Below are positions 12,554 to 20,682 of a DNA stretch of 64,000 nucleotides, in pieces (the first letter of the stretch is position 1; each line of letters opens with the position of its first letter). The translations under genes were made by a program, and so were the position numbers. Under the pieces are notes generated by a model. It was not told where the DNA came from, made no database searches, and saw only the letters and a program-made list of their open reading frames with translations. This DNA comes from Thalassomonas actiniarum (GTDB lineage: Bacteria; Pseudomonadota; Gammaproteobacteria; Enterobacterales; Alteromonadaceae), in contig NZ_CP059735.1 of assembly GCF_000948975.2 (NCBI RefSeq), positions 2,666,001 through 2,730,000 on the forward strand, read 5' to 3'.

Positions 12554-14941
12554 ATGCAAACAAACAGGCATATTAAGATGCAATCGCCGTGTCTATTGAA
12601 GTTTCTATTCGTCCCTGTGGTGGCCTTGCTGCTCTCGGCATGGGCGCATGCCTTTTCTTCCCCTTTAATAGGGGAAAGACCCGATTTCAGCCGCTGGACG
12701 GCTAAAGATATCGGTCAGGCCAATATCCCCGGTACTTTTACTGTCAACGACGATTTAACTATTCAGTTGCAGGGTTCAGGCAACGATATCTGGAATGAAG
12801 CGGATAATTTCTATTATCTTTACCGGGAAGTGACCGGCGATACCACGATTATCACTAAAGTGCACAGTGTTGAATACACCCATTACTGGGCCAAAGGGGC
12901 GGTGATGTTTCGTGAAACCCTGGAGCCCGGTTCGGTGAATGTCGCGCTGGATTATGCCGCCGCCGGTAAGGTGGCGCTGCAATGGCGTCCGGTAGCCGAT
13001 GAGCGTTCTTTTTATTTCAGCCGCAACGCCGGCATCACCCCGGTATGGTTAAAGCTGCAAAGACAGGGGGATCGCTTTACCGGTTATTATTCTCTCGATG
13101 GCAGCACCTGGCAGCTGACCACCAGCCAGACCATAGATATGGCGGAGACTTTCTATGTCGGCCTGGCCGCCAGTCCCCATGTGACCACGGCAACCAATGA
13201 AGTGGTTTTTTCTGATGTTGCCCTTCAAACGGTTGAGCCGTACAACTATAAGGCCAAGGTTTATCTGATGGCGGGCCAGTCTAATATGCAGGGACATGGT
13301 GCGGTAAGTGCTTTGGCGACTACCTCAGGTGCCGGTTTAGCCGCTAAGCGTGATGATGTCTTTATTAAAAATATCATTTCCAACAGCCGGGGGCTGGATG
13401 GGCTGGCTCCGGGCTTTGGCGCGCGCAGCAGCAGTTACGGCGTGGAATTAAAAATGGGCAATATGCTTGGCGATGTATTGGAGGAAAATGTCTATTTGTT
13501 CAAGGGGGCTCAAGGGGGCACTACGTTGGACAATACTGCCCACTGGCGTCCGCTTGCCCATGGCGGTGAAGCGGGCAACTTGTATGATCAACTGCTCAGC
13601 GGCTTTAAGGCCTTTATACAGGAGGAGTTAGTCGCAAATAATATTGATTATGAAATTGCCGGTTTTATCTGGTTCCAGGGATATAACGACACTTTTGGCA
13701 CACAGGCGCTTTATGAAAATCATTTGCGCAACTTGATAAGCTCGGTGCGTGCCGATTTAGCCCTGCCTGAATTGCCTGTAGTGATCACCCAGATCAATGA
13801 TAACCGCGGCAGTGCCGGTGATATGGTCATGGCGGCACAGGCTAAAGTGGCGCAGGAAGATCCCCTGGCCCGGCTGGTTTATACCGCAGATCAACGCCCT
13901 TATTACCACTACGGCCATGACAGTTATATTGTTATCGGTGAACGTATCGCCCGGGAAAGCTTAGCCTTTTTAGGCTATGCGGTGACAACTACGGATGAAT
14001 ATACTGCCAGCCCCAGCACAGTATTAACCATAGATGCAGCAAACGGGGTGCTCACGAATGATGAAGGGGTGACCAGCGCCAATTTAGTCAGCGATGTCAG
14101 CCATGGCGCGCTTGTGCTTGATCAGGACGGCTCCTTTGAATACACGCCTGCACCAGGTTATGTCGGTGCAGACAGTTTTACCTACCGCTCAATGAAAAAT
14201 GGCCGCCATGGCAACAGCGCCAAGGTGACCCTCTGGGTAAGGGATAACACAGCTCCCCTAGTGCTGCATTACGACTTTGATAATAGCAATGAACAGGTCA
14301 TTAAAGATACCGCTTCCGGTGTGCCTGCCGCCGTAGTGAAATCCGGGATCAGTTTTGAACATCCCGGAGCCGTTAACACTTCGGCTTATTTTGACGGCAA
14401 TACCGTACTGCATTACCTGAGCGAATACCCGGTTTATGCCTTTTTAGATCTCAGCACAGAGCAAGATTTCAGTATTTCCGCCTGGGTGAAACCTGATGCC
14501 GGTATCAGCGGTGAGCCTATCCTGATCAGCAATAAATATTACTACAACAGCAAGTGGGGCTTTGCTTTTACCCTGGCCAACAACGGCACGGCTATCAAGG
14601 CTTTTGTCGGCAGTTATGATCATCAAAACCATGTTGATAAAAGCAAAAGTGTGATTGGCGGTGATATCAATTTAACCGACGGCCAGTGGCACCATGTCGC
14701 GGTGACATTTGGCTTTACTGAAAATGCCATGAAACTCTATATCGACGGTAAGCTTGTTGGAGAAACGGATTTGACCGGCCTGTCGGGTGAGATCAATAAA
14801 TACGAATCCGCCATCGGCGACGGCTCAGGCGGCGGTAATGGCAGCTCGCAATCTTATAAAGGTTATATGGATGAGTTACGTCTTTACCGCAAAAGCCTGT
14901 CGGCGGATGAAATCAATAACCTGTATTTAAAGCTCAACTAA
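12554..14941 (+). CDS. Secreted multidomain sialate-O-acetylesterase-like (SGNH/CE6) protein
   Basis: A 795-aa exported protein. The start is the ATG preceded by TAAGGAAAAA; an earlier in-frame start at 12464 would bury the signal peptide. Domains in order: signal peptide (about 1-35, ending AHA); a beta-sandwich of DUF1349/ConA-like type (about 45-220, with GSGNDIWN, HYWAKGAVMF, GYYSLDGSTW); an SGNH hydrolase of the sialate-O-acetylesterase/CE6 type (about 233-480) with nucleophile Ser243 in MAGQSNMQGHG and WFQGYND further on; a cadherin/VCBS-like repeat (about 490-575, VLTNDEG, YTPAPGYVGADSFTY); and a C-terminal LamG domain (about 580-795, ending MDELRLYRKSLSADEI). It probably deacetylates an extracellular polysaccharide. 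The N-terminal domain is duplicated in the next gene. Confidence 0.82.
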   Translation: MQTNRHIKMQSPCLLKFLFVPVVALLLSAWAHAFSSPLIGERPDFSRWTAKDIGQANIPGTFTVNDDLTIQLQGSGNDIWNEADNFYYLYREVTGDTTIITKVHSVEYTHYWAKGAVMFRETLEPGSVNVALDYAAAGKVALQWRPVADERSFYFSRNAGITPVWLKLQRQGDRFTGYYSLDGSTWQLTTSQTIDMAETFYVGLAASPHVTTATNEVVFSDVALQTVEPYNYKAKVYLMAGQSNMQGHGAVSALATTSGAGLAAKRDDVFIKNIISNSRGLDGLAPGFGARSSSYGVELKMGNMLGDVLEENVYLFKGAQGGTTLDNTAHWRPLAHGGEAGNLYDQLLSGFKAFIQEELVANNIDYEIAGFIWFQGYNDTFGTQALYENHLRNLISSVRADLALPELPVVITQINDNRGSAGDMVMAAQAKVAQEDPLARLVYTADQRPYYHYGHDSYIVIGERIARESLAFLGYAVTTTDEYTASPSTVLTIDAANGVLTNDEGVTSANLVSDVSHGALVLDQDGSFEYTPAPGYVGADSFTYRSMKNGRHGNSAKVTLWVRDNTAPLVLHYDFDNSNEQVIKDTASGVPAAVVKSGISFEHPGAVNTSAYFDGNTVLHYLSEYPVYAFLDLSTEQDFSISAWVKPDAGISGEPILISNKYYYNSKWGFAFTLANNGTAIKAFVGSYDHQNHVDKSKSVIGGDINLTDGQWHHVAVTFGFTENAMKLYIDGKLVGETDLTGLSGEINKYESAIGDGSGGGNGSSQSYKGYMDELRLYRKSLSADEINNLYLKLN

Positions 14942-14978
14942 ATCTAACTCAATGAAAGGATTTTTTAAATAAGGAAAT

Positions 14979-17777
14979 ATGATGAAAAATAACATGCGAA
15001 ATTTAATTTGTTGGCAGCAAAACGGCTTTGCCGCATTTGCGCTGATGTCGGCGCTTATTTTGTTAATGCTGCTCAGTGCACCGGGTTTTGCTTCTGATGA
15101 TAAGCTTTCATGGCTAAGATCTCAGAATCAAACGGCTCCGGCGGCGCTCGATCTTTCCGTGCCGCAGGGGATTTCCTCCTGGCAAGGGCTGGATATCGGC
15201 AATATCACTATGCCCGGTGCTTTTACTGAAGCATCCGGAGTGATCACTATCACAGGTTCAGGCAATGATATCTGGAATAATCAGGATGATTTTTATTATC
15301 TTCACATTCCCATCGAAGGGGATGTGAGTGTCACGGTACGGGTGTTAAGTGTTGAACATACCCATGACTGGGCCAAGGGCGCCTTAATGATGCGGGAAAG
15401 CCTGGCCCCGGGGGCGGTGAATGTTACCTTGGGTTATTCCGCCCATGAAAAAGTGGCGCTGCAATGGCGGCCGATACCGGACGAACGCTCCTACTATTTT
15501 AGCCGCAGTGGCGGGCCCGGGCCTGTATGGCTGAAACTCGAACGCAAAGGGGATGAATTTACCGGCTATTATTCTTTAGATGGCACTCATTGGCTATTAA
15601 CCACAAGTAAAACTGTGGTTATGGCAGAGGATATCTACCTGGGCCTGGCGGTCAGCCCTCATGTCATCAGTGATAACAATATTGCCATATTCGATAACCT
15701 TAAGGTGGCGTCCGATAACAGCGCCAATGTCTGCCAGGCACAAGGAGCGCAATGTGGTGCTATTGACGATGGCCAGGGGGGCAGCTTGCAGTGCGGCGCC
15801 TGTTCTACAGATTCAACTTGCAGCAGTAATAGCTGTGAGCCGATTGATCCGGTACAAATTGGTGCGGTATGTGCCGCTGCCGGTGCCCAATGTGGCGTGG
15901 TGCGTGACGGCAGTGGCAGTACCTTAAGCTGCGGTAGCTGTAACACCGGCGAGACATGCTCTAATAATCGCTGTGAGGCAAGTTGCTCCCTGGATCAAAT
16001 CGATAAGGGACCGTTAACGGATCTTTTTGCCTATGCGCCTTTGCAGTTTGCCTTTGAAGATCTTTCCGCTAACCGTCATCAGCTCGATACCCGTTTATTA
16101 GCCCATGAGGATAACAGCGAATTTCCTTATGAAAGTAGTGTTGATATGGCAGATAAAAGCGTTCGTCTTAATTTTGCCGGTAAACGTCCGGCGGCGCAAA
16201 TGACCTTGTCTTTTAAAATGATCCCCGACAGCCAGGCGCAAAGCGAGCAAATTATGGCGGGTGAGGGGTTAAGGGTAGAAACCCTGGCCGGCGCCTTAAA
16301 AACGACCTTTGATACCGATTCCTCGGCAATCAGTTTGTTAAACGATTTAAGCCAGTTAAAGCACCGCAGTTGTAATCATGTCGCCGTGCAGGTCGGCGAT
16401 AATGTGATTAACAGTTTTGTTAACGGCCAGATGACACAAATGTCTGTGGATACGGCATCAATCGCCGGGTTAAGCGAATCACTCAATATCGGTCCCTATC
16501 CCGGTAAGGTTTGGGATGTGAGGATTTTTGATCAGGCGCTGAGCCAGGAAGAGATCGCCACCTTAGGGCAGGATTGCGATGATGCCTTAACCAAACCCGT
16601 ACCGGACAGCGAATACCCGAATTATCTGTGCGGGGTTTATCAGTGTATCTACTGGCCCGACGGTGTCACCGATACCACGCAGGACAGCTTTGAGTATCAA
16701 CTGCACGGCCACGACATGACCTGGGAGCATAATGTGATGACCACGGGCATGTACCGCCATGGTGAGTTGTGTCAGGAATATGCTAAACCCAGGGATTTGT
16801 TATTAAGTGAAGGTTATCGTAAGTCCTGGGTCAGTAAGTTCAACTTTGAGCAGCCCTGGAACCAGTATGTGTTACATGAAAACTTCCATGCCTATCAAAG
16901 CCGCACCGGCGGCTCGGAAAAATTCCTGGCAGAATCCAGCGCGTCCTGGGGAGCCTTTTCCATGAAGCCGACTGCCAAAGATTCCTTGCTGGGCATGTAT
17001 ACCTTACAGCCGCACCTGGCGCTGTGGACCACGCAAAGCTCGGTATTTGAAGACGGTATTATCGATTATGCCAAAGGCGGGCACCAATACGGTGCCAGCA
17101 TCTTTGAATATTATGTTACCCATCATGTACTGGCGGATAATATGATAGGTAAAGTCTTTAACCGCAGCGTGTTGGGGCTTGCGCCGATAAGCGGCAAGCC
17201 GGCAGAGGCTTTTTATAATGTCCTGAAAAATGCCGGTTTTGATATGCGGGAAGTCTTCAGCGACTTTGCTGCCCGGGTGACCACCTGGGATATGGATCAC
17301 GGCGAGAGCTTCTTAGTTTCGGAAATTGCCTCATTTAATCGTATGAACGGCAATAACAATAACGCGGAAGATCCGATCCCGGCCGAAGAAGTGGATAATA
17401 AAATTGCCGAATTTTATGACGTTAACGGCACCGGGGATGCATGGCTAACCGTGCCTGCGCGTTATAAAATCGGTGCCTGGGCCTATAATGCCTATCAGGT
17501 GGAGGTCAGCCAGGACAGGGACTATGAAGTGGCGATTAATCCTTCCGTAGATAACCCCGACTATGCCGAGTTTCGGGCGCAAGTGGTGGTTTATAATGAG
17601 CAAAGCGGTGCGCGCAGTTATTATAAATTACCCGTGACCTCTGCAGGTAACCCTGCAAGTATCCAGGTCTCGGCCAGCAGCGGCGATAAGCTTTACCTGG
17701 TGGTTGCCAGCACGCCATCGGTTAAGTTTACCGACTTTGAAACCTTCAGCTATGACTATAAAATCACCGCGCTGTGA
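14979..17777 (+). CDS. Secreted HEXXH (DUF6055-like) putative metalloprotease with duplicated N-terminal domain
   Basis: 932 aa; the start is the ATG after AAGGAAAT. A signal peptide or N-terminal anchor is followed by a beta-sandwich (about 65-245) clearly homologous to that of the preceding gene (shared GSGNDIWN, DWAKGAL, KVALQWRPI, GYYSLDG). Next come two Cys-rich repeats (about 255-290 and 298-333), each with the pattern C..G.QCG...DG.G..L.CG.C....TC..N.CE, then a LamG-like region (about 350-540). The last part contains H633-E-N-F-H637, an HEXXH zinc-site motif, with E652 in FLAESSASWG as possible third ligand. The C-terminal part resembles DUF6055 proteins. Activity is inferred only from the motif. 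The stop is followed by a strong terminator. Confidence 0.7.
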   Translation: MMKNNMRNLICWQQNGFAAFALMSALILLMLLSAPGFASDDKLSWLRSQNQTAPAALDLSVPQGISSWQGLDIGNITMPGAFTEASGVITITGSGNDIWNNQDDFYYLHIPIEGDVSVTVRVLSVEHTHDWAKGALMMRESLAPGAVNVTLGYSAHEKVALQWRPIPDERSYYFSRSGGPGPVWLKLERKGDEFTGYYSLDGTHWLLTTSKTVVMAEDIYLGLAVSPHVISDNNIAIFDNLKVASDNSANVCQAQGAQCGAIDDGQGGSLQCGACSTDSTCSSNSCEPIDPVQIGAVCAAAGAQCGVVRDGSGSTLSCGSCNTGETCSNNRCEASCSLDQIDKGPLTDLFAYAPLQFAFEDLSANRHQLDTRLLAHEDNSEFPYESSVDMADKSVRLNFAGKRPAAQMTLSFKMIPDSQAQSEQIMAGEGLRVETLAGALKTTFDTDSSAISLLNDLSQLKHRSCNHVAVQVGDNVINSFVNGQMTQMSVDTASIAGLSESLNIGPYPGKVWDVRIFDQALSQEEIATLGQDCDDALTKPVPDSEYPNYLCGVYQCIYWPDGVTDTTQDSFEYQLHGHDMTWEHNVMTTGMYRHGELCQEYAKPRDLLLSEGYRKSWVSKFNFEQPWNQYVLHENFHAYQSRTGGSEKFLAESSASWGAFSMKPTAKDSLLGMYTLQPHLALWTTQSSVFEDGIIDYAKGGHQYGASIFEYYVTHHVLADNMIGKVFNRSVLGLAPISGKPAEAFYNVLKNAGFDMREVFSDFAARVTTWDMDHGESFLVSEIASFNRMNGNNNNAEDPIPAEEVDNKIAEFYDVNGTGDAWLTVPARYKIGAWAYNAYQVEVSQDRDYEVAINPSVDNPDYAEFRAQVVVYNEQSGARSYYKLPVTSAGNPASIQVSASSGDKLYLVVASTPSVKFTDFETFSYDYKITAL

Positions 17778-17811
17778 TTTCCCCTCAGAACTAAATAGCG
17801 ATTAACCGTAT

Positions 17812-17843
17812 ACGGCAAGCCCTGTTTTGGGCTTGCCGTTTTT
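17812..17843 (+). terminator. Intrinsic terminator after the HEXXH protein gene
   Basis: An 11-bp stem ACGGCAAGCCC / GGGCTTGCCGT, loop of 6, then TTTTTAT. It overlaps the 3' end of the convergent oxidoreductase gene. Confidence 0.85.
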
Positions 17844-18519
17844 ATCCTTCATTTTGTGCCAGGCGGATAAGTTCGTGACAAGGCAGGGTTGTTATCTGTT
17901 GATTGTTCTCTTGCCTGCTGATGCTCAACATGGCTTTTGCCAACTGCTTGGCGGCAATGGGCTGGTATTGTTGCAGCGGCCCGATAAAAAGAAAGTTGAG
18001 ATATTTTGTTAAGCCGGCGGCAACAGACTCTCCCAAACGGAAACTGTCTCTTTGCCCCCGTAATAAACTGGGACGGCAGATAACCAGGGCCATGGCGGAA
18101 GCCTGGCAGATGTCTTTGAGGCTTTTTTCCATTTGTCCCTTACAACGGCTGTAAAAATTGGCTGATTCGCTGTTGGCGCCGACGGAGCTGATCACAATAA
18201 ACTTGTTCGCCCGGGCATTTGCTGCCAGTTGTGCGCACTGCCTTACCAGGTGGACATCTACCGCCTGAAAAACGGCTTTTGAACCGGCGGTTTTTATGGT
18301 TGTGCCCAGACAGCAAAAAATACGTTCAACGGCAAAGAGCTCATGGTATTGGTCAATTGCGCCAAAATCGATCTGGTGTTGTGTAACCTTAGGATGGCTA
18401 ATAGTAAGCGGCTTACGCACCAGCAGGGTTATTTGCCGGATCTCCTCATCTGCAATAAGCTCGGCTAACAAAGCCTGTCCCGTGAGTCCGCTTGCCCCTA
18501 AAATCATGGCTGAGGTCAT
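17842..18519 (-). CDS. NAD(P)-binding Rossmann oxidoreductase (TIP30/HTATIP2-like)
   Basis: A 225-aa protein of the atypical short-chain dehydrogenase type. The N-terminus has the nucleotide-binding motif GASGLTGQALL (residues 8-18); further on come CCLGTTIKTAGSK, the VISSVGAN strand and YSRCKGQMEKSL, which carries the YxxxK-like pair. This pattern matches the HTATIP2/TIP30 and YbjT-like group. The substrate is unknown. It is convergent with the secreted-protein gene and 34 bases downstream of the small membrane-protein gene on the same strand, so the two may be cotranscribed. Confidence 0.75.
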   Translation of the reverse strand: MTSAMILGASGLTGQALLAELIADEEIRQITLLVRKPLTISHPKVTQHQIDFGAIDQYHELFAVERIFCCLGTTIKTAGSKAVFQAVDVHLVRQCAQLAANARANKFIVISSVGANSESANFYSRCKGQMEKSLKDICQASAMALVICRPSLLRGQRDSFRLGESVAAGLTKYLNFLFIGPLQQYQPIAAKQLAKAMLSISRQENNQQITTLPCHELIRLAQNEG

Positions 18520-18553
18520 AGTCTTCCTTTTGTTTGTAGGTTCTGTCGGGATG

Positions 18554-18934
18554 TTAAAAGAGGGTTATACCATTAACCGATAAGACTGCGTAAATAAAAC
18601 TTAGGGTCGGCAGCGGCAGCAGCAGGGCAAAGAGTAAGGTTTCACACCATTCGATCACTCGGTAGAGCCGAAACCAATACCGGGTTCTGGCGCTGTCCGA
18701 AGGTAATATCTGGAAAAAAAAGATAAAAGATGCCAGCACCAGCGCTTGCAGTGCGGAAAATAAAATAAACAGCGCCACCCATACCAGAAAGTTGGGGGTC
18801 GCGAATTTGATCTGGGCCTGGAGCATTAAAAACAGGATAAAGGCAAACAGGCTCCAGGCTAATAAACGCCAGCGCAGGGGAGACAGGGAGCTTGCCGCCA
18901 GGTGGAAAGATTCAGGTGTAAACCAGTACTTCAT
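18554..18934 (-). CDS. Small multi-pass membrane protein, unknown
   Basis: 126 aa with three clear hydrophobic segments (about 24-42, 49-75 and 95-118), separated by short Arg-containing loops (RTRYWFRLYRVIEW). I recognise no family. It lies just upstream of the TIP30-like gene on the same strand and divergent from the exported 2H protein; an imperfect 51-bp palindrome lies directly in front of it. Confidence 0.6.
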   Translation of the reverse strand: MKYWFTPESFHLAASSLSPLRWRLLAWSLFAFILFLMLQAQIKFATPNFLVWVALFILFSALQALVLASFIFFFQILPSDSARTRYWFRLYRVIEWCETLLFALLLPLPTLSFIYAVLSVNGITLF

Positions 18935-18955
18935 ATCAAACTCTGAACTAAATGC

Positions 18956-19006
18956 ATGTCAGTATGATAACATTGAGGAACAGGAACTCAATATGGATAC
19001 TGACAT
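18956..19006. repeat. Imperfect 51-bp palindrome in a divergent promoter region
   Basis: Outer arms ATGTCAGTAT (18956-18965) and ATACTGACAT (18997-19006) are perfect inverted copies. Inner arms ATTGAG (18972-18977) and CTCAAT (18987-18992) are also inverted. It lies between the divergent starts at 18934 and 19054, so it is a candidate operator or 5'-UTR hairpin. Confidence 0.6.
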
Positions 19007-19053
19007 TAGTATCCGTTGCAAATTCGTAGTGATAAAAGCAGTGATAAGTAACA

Positions 19054-19758
19054 ATGAATCAAACCCCTAAGACTATTTTACCTTCCGTACTGTTTGGCTG
19101 TTATCTGCTGGCATCGGGCCATGTTTTCGCACTTGCCGAACAAGCTGATAGCGGGAACAAGACTTTCCCTGTGGAAAAAGCCCCGGTATTAGAGCGTATC
19201 AAAAAGCAGCAAGCCTCCGGGCTTTTGACACCAGCATCAAGCAAGCGTTTATCAGAAAAAAGCGCTGCTAATGTGCAAAAAACTCTCCGCGTTATGCCGG
19301 AAAAACTCACCGACAGCAGTGGCCTGGTTTATCTGGGGGCTAAGGTCAGTGAAGCGGATTTAGCCCCGTACCTGGCAGAGCTCAAACAAGAACTGGCAGA
19401 TGATTTTGCCCTGTTCAGGCAAAACCAGGGAAAAAGGGATCATTTCTCCTTTCATATGACCTTGATTAACCCTTATGAATACCAAAACCTGGAGATCAAT
19501 CCCGAGCAATTAAAGCAGCCGCTGACTGTGCAGTTGCTGGGGCTGGGCCGGGTTTCTGCCGGCAAGAAAACCACTTATTATGTGGTGGCACAGTCACCTG
19601 ACGGACAGTTTTTCAGACAAAAACAATTATTGCCGCCAAAAGACTTTCATGTCACTTTAGGTTTTGATCCCCAGGATGTATACGGGGTCAGTAAAGGCGT
19701 TGAAACCTTGCTCAGGGGCGCAGAACTTAATCAGGACTCGAAAGTGCTAACCAGGTAA
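19054..19758 (+). CDS. Exported 2H-phosphoesterase-like protein
   Basis: A 234-aa product with a signal peptide (about 1-27, ending VFA). Two HxT motifs flanked by hydrophobic residues are visible: H134-M-T136 in FSFHMTLINP and H199-V-T201 in KDFHVTLGF, 65 residues apart. This paired H-phi-[ST]-phi arrangement defines the 2H phosphoesterase superfamily (LigT/ThpR, CPDase), which acts on 2',3'-cyclic phosphates or RNA ends. Export would be unusual because most 2H enzymes are cytoplasmic. The N-terminal 100 residues are Lys/Ser/Ala-rich and unassigned. It is followed 46 bases later by the M48 lipoprotein protease gene, possibly in one operon. Confidence 0.6.
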   Translation: MNQTPKTILPSVLFGCYLLASGHVFALAEQADSGNKTFPVEKAPVLERIKKQQASGLLTPASSKRLSEKSAANVQKTLRVMPEKLTDSSGLVYLGAKVSEADLAPYLAELKQELADDFALFRQNQGKRDHFSFHMTLINPYEYQNLEINPEQLKQPLTVQLLGLGRVSAGKKTTYYVVAQSPDGQFFRQKQLLPPKDFHVTLGFDPQDVYGVSKGVETLLRGAELNQDSKVLTR

Positions 19759-19804
19759 GTTATTTTTAAGAATACAGAATTGCTAAACAGATATTGGAAA
19801 TACC

Positions 19805-20602
19805 ATGAAATTTAAACTCTCTTTATGCGCGCTGCTGATTGCGCTCAACGGCTGTAGTACTTCTTCTACCGGACGTAACCAGCTGATGCTGATCTCTCCC
19901 AATCAGCTTAATGAAATGGGGATTTCTTCTTTTGAACAGATGAAGGAAAAGGAAAAAATCAGCCAGGATAAGGCCACCAATGCCTATGTGCAGTGTGTTG
20001 CCGATGCCATTACCAAAAACGTGCCCAAATCGGCCCATGACGGTGAATGGGAAGTGGTGGTGTTTGATGCCGATCAGGTTAATGCTTTTGCCTTGCCCGG
20101 CGGTAAGATAGGGGTTTATACCGGTATCTTGAAGGTGGCTGAAAACCAGCAGCAGTTAGCGGCCATTATCGGCCATGAAGTTGGCCATGTGATTGAAAAT
20201 CATTCCAATGAGCGGCTATCGTCGAACCAGCTTTCGCAAGCGGGACTGAATTTGGCCAATGCCGCGCTTGAAAGTCAGAATATCGCCGCCCGTGATACCC
20301 TGATGGCTGGGTTGGGGCTCGGGGTGCAGTACGGTATTTTAATGCCCTATGGCCGTACCCATGAAAGTGAAGCGGATATTGTCGGCCAGGATCTGATGGC
20401 GCGCTCGGGTTTTGACCCCAAAGCCAGCATTGACCTTTGGCACAATATGGCAAAAACCAGCAAAAATGCGCCGCCGGAATTTCTGTCGACCCATCCGTCG
20501 AACCAGACCCGGATCCAGGATTTAACCGCCCATTTGCCAAAGGCTTTACCCCTTTATAATAAGGCAGCCGCCAAACCTGATTGTAAAAAACCGAGAAAAT
20601 AA
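19805..20602 (+). CDS. M48-family metalloprotease lipoprotein
   Basis: A 265-aa protein with a lipobox (LNGC, Cys17), so probably outer-membrane anchored in the periplasm. The zinc motif HEVGH lies in the stretch IIGHEVGHVIENHSNER, and a downstream ESEAD (in GRTHESEADIVG) supplies the third ligand, as in the OMA1/LoiP/BepA type of M48 peptidase. Members of this group degrade misassembled outer-membrane proteins; the specific role here is inferred. Length fits. The gene ends at a strong bidirectional terminator. Confidence 0.88.
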   Translation: MKFKLSLCALLIALNGCSTSSTGRNQLMLISPNQLNEMGISSFEQMKEKEKISQDKATNAYVQCVADAITKNVPKSAHDGEWEVVVFDADQVNAFALPGGKIGVYTGILKVAENQQQLAAIIGHEVGHVIENHSNERLSSNQLSQAGLNLANAALESQNIAARDTLMAGLGLGVQYGILMPYGRTHESEADIVGQDLMARSGFDPKASIDLWHNMAKTSKNAPPEFLSTHPSNQTRIQDLTAHLPKALPLYNKAAAKPDCKKPRK

Positions 20603-20620
20603 GCTGCTTGTCGGTTAAAT

Positions 20621-20656
20621 AAAAAGCCCGGGAGAGAGATATCTCCCGGGCTTTTT
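20621..20656. terminator. Bidirectional intrinsic terminator
   Basis: A 15-bp perfect stem (20621-20635 with 20642-20656) with A5 on one side and T5 on the other. It serves the convergent M48 and NhaC-family genes. Confidence 0.9.
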
Positions 20657-20682
20657 GGTTTTTAACCAGTATTGTTTTGCGG

